Source of the DNA: Neobacillus driksii | GTDB lineage: Bacteria; Bacillota; Bacilli; Bacillales; Cytobacillaceae | Direction of reading: 5' to 3' | NCBI RefSeq assembly: GCF_013409995.1 | Contig: NZ_JACCBX010000008.1 | Span: 231,894-295,893 of the forward strand | Length of the DNA stretch: 64,000 nucleotides | In this document: piece after piece, positions 52,251-60,246 of the stretch | Numbering within the stretch: the first letter of the stretch is position 1 | Layout: every line of letters begins with the position of its first letter | Translations under genes and position numbers: made by a program | The notes under the pieces: model-generated | The model's database searches: none | What the model was told of the DNA's origin: nothing | The model's input: only the letters and a program-made list of their open reading frames with translations

Positions 52251-53498
52251 TTAGATTCCAAATAACTTTGCGCTTAGTACGGTTAGTCTATTGTTCTTGC
52301 GGAACGGCTCGAGTGAATACCGCAGCGCATCGATTAAATGGTTGTAATTGTCCATCGGTTGATTCGTGTACTTGCCGGTGGCCTTGTCCTTTTTGTACGA
52401 GTAGTTCTCGAGCTCGTCTATTGTATGAATGCACGAAGGATGGACGATGATATCGAACTGCTGGACGTACTGTATGCCGGTCATAATGGAGCCCGCGCCC
52501 TTTGACGCAGCTTGAATCCGGTACAGTCCATAGCCGCGCAACTCATCGATTGACTTACGCTCAGCACTATCGGCCACTATGCGTTCCCTGGCGTAACCCA
52601 TCTCGGTCACACGCTGAGCCAGTTCGTTGTTCAGCAAGCCGTGCTCGTAAAGTTCGTCGAAGATGTAGAGCTTGCGATTCTCAACGTCTACCAGCGAACA
52701 TATCAGCGTTGACGGGTCCGAGATGTAACCGAAGTCCATCCCTACCGCCATCTCTAGCGCGTTGTTCTGCTTCATTAGCGAGGCCGTAGTGAAGTCTTCG
52801 ACCTTCCAGTTATCGAATACCTTGCGCCCCATAACGCCCCAAGAACCAAGCGCATAGACGGCGTATTTGACCGGGTCACGGTCCTTTAATTCCTCGAGAG
52901 AAGCGATGTACTCTGCGTCAAGGAATCGGTTATCTTTGTAAGTCGTATGGCATATCGTAACCCCGTCGAGAGGGTTATCGAAGAACTCGCGTTTAAGCCA
53001 GTGCAAAGAGCTGATCGGATTGAATGATAAGTAAAAGCGCTTCTTACTGGCACCGCCACGAAGACGTAGCTTTAACTGGCCCCATAAGTCGTACGATATC
53101 TGCGAAGCCTCTTCGACCCAACACATATCTACGCTACTTATCGAGAGTAACTTCGTCTCGTCATCGCCACCTTTGAAGATAATCTCGCTGCCGTTTGGAA
53201 ACTTAATGCTCAGCGTTGACTTACTGATCGATAAGAAGTCGGTTATCTTGAACACGTCGAACACCTGCAGAAACTCCGTATATACTGAGTCACGTATTGA
53301 GGCGAACGTCTGTCGCACTACGAGTAGCTTCGACTTCTTCTTCAGCAGGTCGAGCGTTAGCTTCATCGCAAGGAAACGGGACTTGCCGGAGCCGGCGCCA
53401 CCGTAGAATATGTTGTATCGATTATCGTTGTCCAGGTACGGCAAATAGGCCGAATTGAACATCGACCTCTTAACGTTTAAGTTAATATTTTGCGACAT
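52251..53498 (-). CDS. Terminase large subunit (PBSX family)
   Basis: 415-residue packaging motor. ATPase Walker A GGAGSGKSRF (residues about 34-43), Walker B MCWVEEAS, then the RNaseH-like nuclease domain (AVGMDFGYISDPST with Asp; IVADSAERKSIDELR with Asp). Strong AGGAGG site before the ATG. Adjacent to the portal gene. Confidence 0.92.
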   Translation of the reverse strand: MSQNINLNVKRSMFNSAYLPYLDNDNRYNIFYGGAGSGKSRFLAMKLTLDLLKKKSKLLVVRQTFASIRDSVYTEFLQVFDVFKITDFLSISKSTLSIKFPNGSEIIFKGGDDETKLLSISSVDMCWVEEASQISYDLWGQLKLRLRGGASKKRFYLSFNPISSLHWLKREFFDNPLDGVTICHTTYKDNRFLDAEYIASLEELKDRDPVKYAVYALGSWGVMGRKVFDNWKVEDFTTASLMKQNNALEMAVGMDFGYISDPSTLICSLVDVENRKLYIFDELYEHGLLNNELAQRVTEMGYARERIVADSAERKSIDELRGYGLYRIQAASKGAGSIMTGIQYVQQFDIIVHPSCIHTIDELENYSYKKDKATGKYTNQPMDNYNHLIDALRYSLEPFRKNNRLTVLSAKLFGI

Positions 53499-53792
53499 GG
53501 CGCCACCTCCTCCCGTTTATTTGCGCAACAAAAAAAGCCGACCTATTGGCCGACCCTTAACCCGGAAATAATCACGGGAATTATGCGATAGTTTATGCAA
53601 TCCTTGCGACTCATCGGTCGTATTACATCCTCTACAAACCGCATTAAATCAACGATGTATAAAAGATTGCATTTCGTCGTAATTTACGAAACGAAAAAAC
53701 GTTGATATAGAGCGTTTTATATTTTACAAAATTACGTAAAACGGTGATTATGCGCCGTTATGTTGATTATTTATTCATTCGTATACAATCCG
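53499..53792. other. Region between the terminase genes, with terminator and palindromes
   Basis: 294 bp. Near 53529-53553 there is a hairpin GTCGGCC-AATA-GGTCGGC (with two G-U pairs) followed by seven T, minus strand. The rest has palindromes: CGTAATTTACG at 53678-53688 and TTTAC-N8-GTAAA at 53723-53740. Packaging (cos/pac) sites often lie near terS, but none is identified. Confidence 0.45.
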
Positions 53793-54218
53793 TTAGGCAT
53801 TAGAATTGTCTTCGTCTTCGTCGTCTTCTAGCGAAACATTAATCGTTACTTCGCCCGTATTTTCGATACGATCAGTAAATAACGTATGATACTTTCCTAG
53901 TAATTCCAGCGCGCGCATTTTCTCGCCGCCCTTAATCGACTTTAATGCGTCCAATTGTTCCGGCGTTAGAAACGCAATCGATGCTAGCTCGTCGAGAATA
54001 CGTTCTGCGCTTATATCTGCCTTAGTCATCTTCTTTTCGACTCCTTTCGATACTGCTTCCGCAATATGAGGTTTTTTGAGGAGCTCATACCCTATCTCTG
54101 CGGCCGTTTTCGGGCTGTATCCCGCACGTTTAGCGCTCTCTGTAGCGTTGAGTGTGCCGATGTAATACTTAACAAATAAGCGCTGCCGTTCGTTAAGTGT
54201 CGGCTTTTCCTTCGCCAT
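53793..54218 (-). CDS. Terminase small subunit
   Basis: 141-residue protein. LNERQRLFVKYYIGTLNATESAKRAGYSPKTA (in part) is the terS helix-turn-helix, followed by EIGYELLKKPHIAEAV and an acidic tail EDDEDEDN. It recognises the phage DNA for packaging. AAGGAGG before the ATG. Confidence 0.9.
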   Translation of the reverse strand: MAKEKPTLNERQRLFVKYYIGTLNATESAKRAGYSPKTAAEIGYELLKKPHIAEAVSKGVEKKMTKADISAERILDELASIAFLTPEQLDALKSIKGGEKMRALELLGKYHTLFTDRIENTGEVTINVSLEDDEDEDNSNA

Positions 54219-54281
54219 GTCCTATCGTCCTCCTTTACGCAAAATTAACGCCAAGTAATCGATCCGGCGCTTTTACATACT

Positions 54282-54304
54282 AAAAAAGCACCCCGAAGGA
54301 TGCC
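54282..54304 (-). terminator. Terminator
   Basis: Stem GCATCC-TTCG-GGGTGC followed by TTTTTTAG on the minus strand, directly after the coiled-coil gene. Confidence 0.75.
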
Positions 54305-54311
54305 TCATTAA

Positions 54312-54584
54312 TTACTTCGTTTCTAAGTGATCTAATATCGCTAAAATTTCTTTCTTGTCCTGTTTCAAGATTGCAATTTCACTGTCGACATCGCCTAACC
54401 TATTTGAGAACTGTTTCAGCAATTCGCCTCTAAGTTTATTCGGTATTTCCATCAATATCTGATACCGCATAGTTAATACGTCTTGTTGATAGCGTGCTTC
54501 ATTAATCTTTTCATCAATATCTCTTAAATCTTCTTGTAAGCTTGTCATCCAGTTTACTATTTCCTCGCTGCGATTAAACTGCAC
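54312..54584 (-). CDS. Small coiled-coil prophage protein
   Basis: 90-residue protein, almost all predicted coiled coil (WMTSLQEDLRDIDEKINEA; EIAILKQDKKEILAILDHLE). GTG start at 54584 with GGGGAGGTGG upstream; the frame extends further but without a ribosome site. Not recognised. It lies between the putative origin and terS. Confidence 0.55.
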   Translation of the reverse strand: MQFNRSEEIVNWMTSLQEDLRDIDEKINEARYQQDVLTMRYQILMEIPNKLRGELLKQFSNRLGDVDSEIAILKQDKKEILAILDHLETK

Positions 54585-54719
54585 AAAAACCACCTCCCCT
54601 AGCCGATAAATTTCGCCAAAAAGGAAGGTATTTCCTGCTAGATATCTATTATCTTTTATCTTTATTATCGCATATCTCTTTTCGCATAATATCTTTATCA
54701 ATATAATCATAGCAATATA

Positions 54720-54863
54720 TGAGCTTGCGAATGTATTGCAATGTTTTATATGTTCTTAGTATCTTAGTTCTTAGTAATATAGTTCTTAGTACTACGTAAA
54801 AATTACGTTCAGCTGTTCGTAAAAATTACGTTTACCTGTTCGTAAAATTTACGTTCACCAACT
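54720..54863. repeat. Two adjacent direct-repeat arrays, candidate phage replication origin
   Basis: Array A: three 15-bp units GTTCTTAGTA-NNNNN at 54752, 54767 and 54782, exact period 15. Array B: three 23-bp units beginning CGTAAAAATTACG (third CGTAAAATTTACG) at 54795, 54818 and 54841, exact period 23. AT-rich sequence lies at 54650-54750. The arrays directly follow the stop of the HTH putative initiator gene. Iterons plus AT-rich DNA plus HTH gene is a typical origin layout. Confidence 0.6.
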
Positions 54864-55374
54864 ATAGCCACTCTTCCAACTCGTTCTCGACCGCCTGTTC
54901 CTCTTCGCGAATCGCATCTAGCACGGCCATCTTGCGCTCATATTCCCGGCAAGCTAACGGAAACTTCGCCTTGAACTCCGCAATGGTTGCCGGCTTCGGA
55001 AAGGAATAAACGTGGAAAGGTCGGTTATTGCGGTATCGTCGGTCAACGCTGATCAATCCGACATTCTCAAGCGCAGCAATATGTCGCGCCAACGTCTTGT
55101 CCGCCATTGCCAGTTCGACCTGGAGGCGCCTCTGTGACGGCCATGCTTTACGGAAATGCTTATGAGTCTCGTTCGTATTGCGGTGCTGAAATATCGCCCG
55201 GAATACGTCTAGCGTTGCGCTGGTCACCTTATAGTCAGCGTAAGTATGTTCGGCTGGCATCCACGGCTCGCGGGCGTCCTTTTTGGCGTGGCCCGTTATC
55301 GCATATAGCCCGACCTCGTTCTCATAGCGGACGAATCCGCCTTCGTATATATGATTGTAGTAGTTTTTCTCCAC
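54862..55374 (-). CDS. HTH protein, putative replication initiator
   Basis: 170-residue protein. Middle residues form a winged-helix-like domain: AWPSQRRLQVELAMADKTLARHIAALENVGLISVDRRYRNNRPFHVYSF (read in pieces), as in HTH_36/RepA-N type phage replication proteins. C-terminal helix rich in Glu. GTG start at 55374 with AAGGAG. Direct repeats immediately past its stop support an initiator role; a plain regulator is the alternative. Confidence 0.6.
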   Translation of the reverse strand: MEKNYYNHIYEGGFVRYENEVGLYAITGHAKKDAREPWMPAEHTYADYKVTSATLDVFRAIFQHRNTNETHKHFRKAWPSQRRLQVELAMADKTLARHIAALENVGLISVDRRYRNNRPFHVYSFPKPATIAEFKAKFPLACREYERKMAVLDAIREEEQAVENELEEWL

Positions 55375-55423
55375 TTAAAAACACTCCTTCGAGTTTATAA
55401 ACATTCCAGATTAAAGGATTAAA

Positions 55424-55612
55424 TTATTTATTCGGATTGTTTGCGGTATACTCAGCAAGAACGTCTTCGAATTCTTTCGTTCTACGATACTGGTAAAACC
55501 TTCGCATTGTATTCTCGTTAAGCCCTACGCAGATATATCGAAGCCCTTTAGAACGTAAAAGGTCATGTAAATTTGTTGAGTAACAGTAGAAAAATTCGTT
55601 AGTATTGTTCAT
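55424..55612 (-). CDS. Small prophage protein
   Basis: 62-residue protein (FFYCYSTNLHDLLRSKGLRY, NENTMRRFYQYRRTKEFEDVL). Resembles small phage proteins of the DUF5659 type, uncertain. GGAGG before the ATG, which abuts the stop of the zinc-finger gene (TAAATG). Confidence 0.5.
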   Translation of the reverse strand: MNNTNEFFYCYSTNLHDLLRSKGLRYICVGLNENTMRRFYQYRRTKEFEDVLAEYTANNPNK

Positions 55613-56104
55613 TTAAATAGCCTCCGGCTTTTCTTTTTTCGCGTTTTCAGCCTGGCATTTCTTGCAATATGTCTGCAACCCGTCAGGATTTCGTGAATGC
55701 TTTGCATACTCTTCGCGTTCTTTTCCTTCGCCACAACAAGGACATACTTTAAAAGTGCAAAGCCCTTCGTCGTTGTATATTCGGACGGCTTTCGGCCTTT
55801 GCGTGCGAACTGGGCCACCTTTAATTGAACGTCCAACAAGGTTGACTTCATCCCATCGCGCATGGCAGTTTTTGCATTTCTGCTGCAGTCCGGCATGAGC
55901 TCGGTTATCTGCGCGAAAATATTCGGCAGTAGCCAGCGTCATCTTTCCGCATTTTGAGCATCGCTTTCCTACCACATTGCCAGTTGAGTCCTTTAAATGC
56001 TCGGTCTTGCGACCTTTCGGCACTAGTTTCAGCTTAACTTGATCCCCGTTTACCGTTTCGCCGTACCAGCCATTTACTGACTGATATATCCATTTATATT
56101 CCAA
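55613..56104 (-). CDS. Zinc-ribbon prophage protein
   Basis: 163-residue protein with two CxxC...CxxC pairs: RCSKCGKMTL...CKNCHA (residues about 49-80) and VCPCCGEGKEREEY...YCKKCQA (about 120-150). Such treble-clef/HNH-like fingers occur in phage DNA-binding proteins; no HNH catalytic residues are clear. TTG start at 56104 with AAAGGAGG. Confidence 0.6.
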   Translation of the reverse strand: MEYKWIYQSVNGWYGETVNGDQVKLKLVPKGRKTEHLKDSTGNVVGKRCSKCGKMTLATAEYFRADNRAHAGLQQKCKNCHARWDEVNLVGRSIKGGPVRTQRPKAVRIYNDEGLCTFKVCPCCGEGKEREEYAKHSRNPDGLQTYCKKCQAENAKKEKPEAI

Positions 56105-56135
56105 CGTTTATTCCTCCTTTGATTTAGCGTAAAAT

Positions 56136-56199
56136 GATGCAAAAGCCGACCATCGCGACAAAATTTTCGATAATGGATTTCGCTGTCGGCGTATGCATC
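56136..56199. repeat. Two-step inverted repeat
   Basis: GATGCA-AAA-GCCGAC at 56136-56150 pairs with GTCGGC-GTA-TGCATC at 56185-56199, loop of 34 nt. It sits in the 156-bp gap between two early genes. Could be an RNA structure or a protein-binding site. Confidence 0.5.
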
Positions 56200-56260
56200 G
56201 TTTATTTTCTAACTCGTTTATCCCTTATAGGAAGGGCTATTCCACTTGAAACATATGTTC

Positions 56261-56755
56261 TTACATGAATTCACCTTTTTTAAAAAGAATAAAATTGACC
56301 GGCCCTATTCGCCCTCGCTTCTTCCAAGCCGTGTACTTTGCGCCGCACATGGACTTAGCCCGACCTCGGTAGTCCACGTTATCCATGAACCTTCGAGATT
56401 GAAGGGAAAAGCGCAAATATTCGTCCAAGTAACACGTCATCGACCTTCCGTTCGTATAATCGAGGTATACCCGGCCGCAAACCGCGCACTGTTTCCATCG
56501 ATTCTCCTTAATCCAGGTAAAGTCACGCCAAGTCAGTCCGTAGCCTGGCGCAATGTCCTCTAAAATCCGGTCTAATGTGGCTCGATAATCGCTCAAGTCA
56601 CTGCGAAAATCGGCAAATTCTTCCCGGAACTCTTCTAAGCTACTAAAACGATCGCCGAGAATTTGATAAAACGAGACGGTAAGGTCTGAATAAAAGCACC
56701 GTTTCGCCTCGACATCAAAATGCGATATTTGCTCTACAACAGGTGATTTTGGCAT
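56261..56755 (-). CDS. Hypothetical prophage protein
   Basis: 164-residue protein. Helical first half (SSLEEFREEFADFRSDLSDY), then KQCAVCGRVYLDYTNGRSMTCYLDEY with Cys residues that may bind zinc. Not recognised. GGAGGG before the ATG; part of the early operon. Confidence 0.5.
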   Translation of the reverse strand: MPKSPVVEQISHFDVEAKRCFYSDLTVSFYQILGDRFSSLEEFREEFADFRSDLSDYRATLDRILEDIAPGYGLTWRDFTWIKENRWKQCAVCGRVYLDYTNGRSMTCYLDEYLRFSLQSRRFMDNVDYRGRAKSMCGAKYTAWKKRGRIGPVNFILFKKGEFM

Positions 56756-56770
56756 TCGGTATCCCTCCGT

Positions 56771-57514
56771 TTATTTGTAAATTTTGGCCTTTTTTACGTG
56801 CATGACTCCGTCTTTATCCTCGAAAATCACCTTACGACTCCCCACGACCGTACGTCCTAACGCTATCCGGCCCATTTCTTCGTTGTTCATATACGTTGTG
56901 TTAAGACGCTTATCCATTCGTTCAAGCTGATTCCACGTATAGCATGGGTATTGTGCTTCCTCAGACCTTTCGTCGATAAACACTGGCGGACCTTCCTCGC
57001 GCTGCCTTAGCGTCTCCTCGGCCAATTCATCGCCGTTTTCCGCAAGCCAATGCAGTAATTCGGTATTTATATCAGCCGGAATGTGATATATCGCCGCCTT
57101 GCCGTCTCCGACCGCGCTCAACCATTCGGCAGGAGTATATTTAACACGAGGATAAACCGGCAATTCCTTCGTCTTATAGCCCATCAAAACTGCCGCTATT
57201 TTCTCGATTGCTTCTTCCGTTGCGTCAATAAGCACGTGTGTCTTAACTTCCATTAGTTTTGCTGCTTGGCGATAGTTGAGTTGCGCATAGTAGATAAGAG
57301 TGATTGTCTGGCGTTCTATTGGCGTAAATATATCCGTATCTAGCGCCATTTCAAGGTCTGTTATTAGCGTTGTAGCAGAAGGGTCGAACTTGTAACGGCT
57401 ACGCTCCGCAATTTCGAATACCGATTTGAGCAGACGCTCTATTCCATATGAATCTCGTAAATATGAATTCTCAATAACTTCTGCCTTACTTTGTACGTTT
57501 GAGCCTGATCCCAT
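56771..57514 (-). CDS. Prophage protein with sigma-region-4-like HTH
   Basis: 247-residue protein. Residues about 60-110 (FTPIERQTITLIYYAQLNYRQAAKLMEVKTHVL, in part) resemble sigma-70 region 4 / phage late-regulator helix-turn-helix. The C-terminal part is unlike known families. It may activate late transcription. GGGGG site before the ATG. Confidence 0.5.
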   Translation of the reverse strand: MGSGSNVQSKAEVIENSYLRDSYGIERLLKSVFEIAERSRYKFDPSATTLITDLEMALDTDIFTPIERQTITLIYYAQLNYRQAAKLMEVKTHVLIDATEEAIEKIAAVLMGYKTKELPVYPRVKYTPAEWLSAVGDGKAAIYHIPADINTELLHWLAENGDELAEETLRQREEGPPVFIDERSEEAQYPCYTWNQLERMDKRLNTTYMNNEEMGRIALGRTVVGSRKVIFEDKDGVMHVKKAKIYK

Positions 57515-57659
57515 TTAAAATTCCCCCGTTTTAGTTAATTTTGTAGTTGAAAAAACACGGGGAACGCGATACAATATAGTTGGATAAATATATATGCGCT
57601 CCCGTGATAGTGAGCAATTAAGTGAGCTTGATGTTTGCCGACATCGAGCTTTTTGCCGT

Positions 57660-58430
57660 TTATAACACATCGCTGACAGGCACGATACCCATCTCCGCAA
57701 GTAGCTCGTGAATGAATAACCGCCCTTTTTGCGTCCATTGAGTGTGCATTCTCGCTCCGTTTTCTCCGATTGAGAACGTCTTCGACTTTGTTAATCCCTT
57801 ATTTCTATACTGCTGGTATAAGACCCACTGCCCGCCAACCCTTCGCTGTACACGCTCTTCGTTCAAGATTTGATTCAAATGTCTAGCGCTTAAGCCGTAA
57901 TCCTCTGCAATTTGTCCGATATTCACTGCATTTTCCGATGATAAAATCGTGTCATAGTACGTAACTTTCGGCTGAACAACGGCTATTTCATGCTCTAACT
58001 CCAGCGTCTTTGCTTCCAGTGCTTTGCTGCGTTCTTTTTCTTCCTTAAGACTCGATAATAGACCTATCATAAAATCAGGATTGCCAATCGCTTGCTCAAG
58101 CACATTTTCCGTCATATAGGCGCCGTGCTTCCGGATTGTTGGCAGAACTTCGTGAGTTACCCAGCGTTTGAACTGCTTAGCTTCTGGCTTCCGGCTACCT
58201 AACACTAGCGAATATAATCCAGGTTCATTGACCAAGTTCGTTTCACCTGATAAGCCCCCTAGATTAAACCTAGTCACCTCGTCATTATCTAACCGTTTTA
58301 AAGCATCGGAGGCATTTTTAATTTCTAGGACATCGCATATGTCTTTTGCCACAAACCAGATATCGGATTCTAAAACCACCGTGCGAACAGGATTCTCATG
58401 ATAATTAAATAGTTTTTGAATTTGTTTCAT
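57660..58430 (-). CDS. Phage antirepressor (BRO-N and KilA-C domains)
   Basis: 256-residue protein. BRO-N domain (residues about 1-105): VWFVAKDICDVLEIKNASDAL-like start, then LYSLVLGSRKPEAKQFKRWVTHEVLPTIRKHGAY. KilA-C domain (about 155-250): LSSENAVNIGQIAEDYGLSARHLNQIL and GARMHTQWTQKGRLFIHELLAEMG. Antirepressors lift repression during induction. GAGGGGG before the ATG; upstream gene is an XRE regulator in the same operon. Confidence 0.88.
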   Translation of the reverse strand: MKQIQKLFNYHENPVRTVVLESDIWFVAKDICDVLEIKNASDALKRLDNDEVTRFNLGGLSGETNLVNEPGLYSLVLGSRKPEAKQFKRWVTHEVLPTIRKHGAYMTENVLEQAIGNPDFMIGLLSSLKEEKERSKALEAKTLELEHEIAVVQPKVTYYDTILSSENAVNIGQIAEDYGLSARHLNQILNEERVQRRVGGQWVLYQQYRNKGLTKSKTFSIGENGARMHTQWTQKGRLFIHELLAEMGIVPVSDVL

Positions 58431-58442
58431 TTAACTTCCCCC

Positions 58443-58658
58443 TCAATTTTTAATTTCGTTGATTAATAACTTAATTGATACAAGTTTTTCATCCGTAAGG
58501 CCAAACGTCTCAACGACTTTTTTCTGAACATTTTCCGTTAGCCGGCGATCACCCTCAATGGCCGAAATCAACGCATGACTTACGCCTAATCTTTCGGCAA
58601 ACTTCCTTACAGACAGCTTTCTTGATACTCGTATAAATCTTAGTACCTCGCGATTCAT
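58443..58658 (-). CDS. XRE-family regulator (Cro-like)
   Basis: 71-residue DNA-binding protein with HTH VRKFAERLGVSHALISAIEGDRR. Start MNREVLRF at 58658 with GAAGGAG about 10 nt upstream. It precedes the antirepressor and is divergent from two plus-strand genes, so it probably regulates this early region. Confidence 0.8.
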   Translation of the reverse strand: MNREVLRFIRVSRKLSVRKFAERLGVSHALISAIEGDRRLTENVQKKVVETFGLTDEKLVSIKLLINEIKN

Positions 58659-58898
58659 CCAATACCAGCTCCTTCGTAATAAAACGGTCACATCGACCGC
58701 GAAAAAAATTTACCTCCTACCCTAAAATACGAGTGAGAAAGGCATCCCGCGCAACCCTTTCAGACCGTATGTCGCGACAGCATGCAAATTCGGGCCGATT
58801 TCCGGCCAATTTTCGCTATTTGTAACACGAATGTAATATTTCAAGACACCTATTCCGTCAATAATGTTTGCTGTATCCAAATTTCAGGAGGGATTAGC

Positions 58899-59084
58899 GT
58901 GAAAGAGATTCGTATAGGCAATACGGTAGGGAGAATAGTTTCTCCATTAATGGAGTTAACGAAGGAAGAACGGAAAAGATACTTCGAAGAGGAACTTCGC
59001 AAAGGGAATCCAGTGTTAAAAGAACTCGAACGGATCGTAAACGAAAGTTATTGGAGAAGAAACGGAAAGGGTCGGAGGTCCTAA
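58899..59084 (+). CDS. Small prophage protein, GNPVLKE family (copy A)
   Basis: 61-residue protein (GTG start at 58899, AGGAGGG upstream). Core: ELTKEERKRYFEEELRKGNPVLKELERIVNESYWR (read in part). Shares IGN near the start and EE-x-GNPVLKE-(L/I) with the next gene and with the gene at 63830. Unknown function. Confidence 0.6.
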   Translation: MKEIRIGNTVGRIVSPLMELTKEERKRYFEEELRKGNPVLKELERIVNESYWRRNGKGRRS

Positions 59085-59086
59085 AA

Positions 59087-59254
59087 TTGAAAAAGTCAAA
59101 AATCGGAAATGCAACCGTAATAGTACATTCGAAATTGTGGGCGATGACAGACGAAGAACAGAAAAAGTGGATAAAAGAAGAAACTGAAAAAGGAAATCCG
59201 GTTCTTAAGGAAATTCGCGAGGCAATAAAAGATTGTTATCGAAAGCGAGATTAA
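59087..59254 (+). CDS. Small prophage protein, GNPVLKE family (copy B)
   Basis: 55-residue protein. TTG start at 59087 with GGAGG 8 nt upstream, 2 bp after the stop of copy A. Sequence MKKSKIGNATVIVHSKLWAM, then KWIKEETEKGNPVLKEIREA. Tandem paralog of copy A and closest to the gene at 63830. Confidence 0.62.
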   Translation: MKKSKIGNATVIVHSKLWAMTDEEQKKWIKEETEKGNPVLKEIREAIKDCYRKRD

Positions 59255-59494
59255 ATAAAAATAACGGCTTTCCCGCGCCCGCCTAATTGCGCTGAAAACC
59301 GTCTATTTTCCGATATGACTCCCGTTGCAACCCCGAACCTTTGCCGAGGTGTTTGAGGCTCCAGCGGAAGTCATTATATTTGCCCGACCTGCCTAAAACC
59401 GTCAGACGTGATTGCCGTCATTGTCTGCGGTGATCGAGCCGTCACTACCCGTTTACCGGCCCAATGTTGCCGCATCAGAACGGGTTAATGTTTA
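59255..59494. other. GC-richer non-coding region with inverted repeats
   Basis: 240 bp with no good frame. Contains ACCCGTT / AACGGGT (about 59445-59486) enclosing CGGC / GCCG, and CAGAC / GTCTG near 59402-59429, plus repeated CCGTCA. May be a structured phage RNA or the 3' part of the plus-strand transcript. Confidence 0.35.
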
Positions 59495-59740
59495 TTATTT
59501 CGCTTCCCCTATAATTAGATTAACGACAAACTCCGGATTATCAGATGAAAGGTCTTCCGCTCCCTCTTTAACCAAAACGACATCATCCGAACCTTCCATC
59601 ATCTTGGCTTCAAATAGTTCGACTAAGCCGTATTCATCTACCTGAATGACGATACCGCGTTCTTCAAAAAATACTCCGATATTGGGCCACTCGTGGTCGA
59701 TTTCATTTTTAAAATAATGCTTAACAGTTACTCTTCTCAT
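59495..59740 (-). CDS. Hypothetical prophage protein
   Basis: 81-residue acidic protein (WPNIGVFFEERGIVIQVDEYGLVELFEAKMM in part) with beta-rich pattern. Not recognised. GGGAGAG precedes the ATG at 59740. Probably in an operon with the gene at 59806. Confidence 0.5.
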   Translation of the reverse strand: MRRVTVKHYFKNEIDHEWPNIGVFFEERGIVIQVDEYGLVELFEAKMMEGSDDVVLVKEGAEDLSSDNPEFVVNLIIGEAK

Positions 59741-59771
59741 GTGTTATACTCTCCCTATCGATATATTTTTT

Positions 59772-59809
59772 CGAGGCTCAGTCGGTCTGCTCACCGCTGG
59801 GCTTTTTAT
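59772..59809 (+). terminator. Possible terminator of the plus-strand GNPVLKE transcript
   Basis: Stem GCTCAG-TC-GGT / ACC-G-CTGGGC followed by TTTTTATTTT on the plus strand. Confidence 0.5.
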
Positions 59810-60099
59810 TTTGCAAATTTACATATGAATTCTAGAAATGTACTCTTTGCCAACTGTCCGAAATCAATTTGATCGAAAGATTGGTCTAAATTAATCTCGA
59901 ATCTTGGACAAGTCGCACGGTCGATGTATATAGTCTCTTGATTATCTGCGACGGGTTCTTCTATGATATAAAACATCGCGTCAGTTTCGTCGTACTTTTC
60001 AACTACTATGGCCGGAGATAACACGATTACCTCATCTTCTACCGTACCGAATTGCGGATCATCGCTTGCGCTATATATTGCCTTTATTAATCGGGCCAT
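59806..60099 (-). CDS. Hypothetical prophage protein under the repressor-controlled promoter
   Basis: 97-residue protein (VEDEVIVLSPAIVVEKYDETD, ending STFLEFICKFAK). Not recognised. AAAGGAGGTGA ribosome site. Transcribed from a strong promoter bearing operators of the neighbouring repressor, so it is likely an immediate early gene or part of the genetic switch. Confidence 0.55.
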   Translation of the reverse strand: MARLIKAIYSASDDPQFGTVEDEVIVLSPAIVVEKYDETDAMFYIIEEPVADNQETIYIDRATCPRFEINLDQSFDQIDFGQLAKSTFLEFICKFAK

Positions 60100-60116
60100 T
60101 TACTCACCTCCTTTAA

Positions 60117-60215
60117 TTACGTTTTGCGTAACTTGTACCTTTATATTAATTCCGTTAAACGTAATTGTCAACACTTGAATTACGATTTGCGGAATTTATT
60201 TTTTAACTGTATAAT
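60117..60215. promoter_or_regulatory. Divergent promoters with three operators (lysogeny switch)
   Basis: Minus promoter: TTGACA (60166-60171), 17 bp, TAATAT (60143-60148). Plus promoter: TTGCGG (60187-60192), 17 bp, TATAAT (60210-60215). Three 15-bp operators share TTACG-N5-CGTAA: TTACGTTTTGCGTAA (60117-60131), TTCCGTTAAACGTAA (60150-60164) and TTACGATTTGCGGAA (60180-60194). Their centres are 33 and 30 bp apart. One overlaps the plus -35, one the minus spacer. Confidence 0.75.
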
Positions 60216-60246
60216 CTAAGTAAGAGAGCGACGGGGAGATGTACAT

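Noticed and set aside
55609..55896. 95-codon minus-strand frame inside the zinc-ribbon gene
   Set aside because: Shadow of the zinc-ribbon gene in another frame; the zinc-ribbon frame has the CxxC pairs and the ribosome site.
57605..57660. Plus-strand hairpin with T-run (AGCTTGATGT/ACATCGAGCT)
   Set aside because: No plus-strand gene lies upstream of it, so a terminator role could not be supported.
57515..57738. Two overlapping minus-strand frames of 61 and 67 codons
   Set aside because: They overlap the antirepressor 3' end in other frames, lack ribosome sites and have atypical composition.
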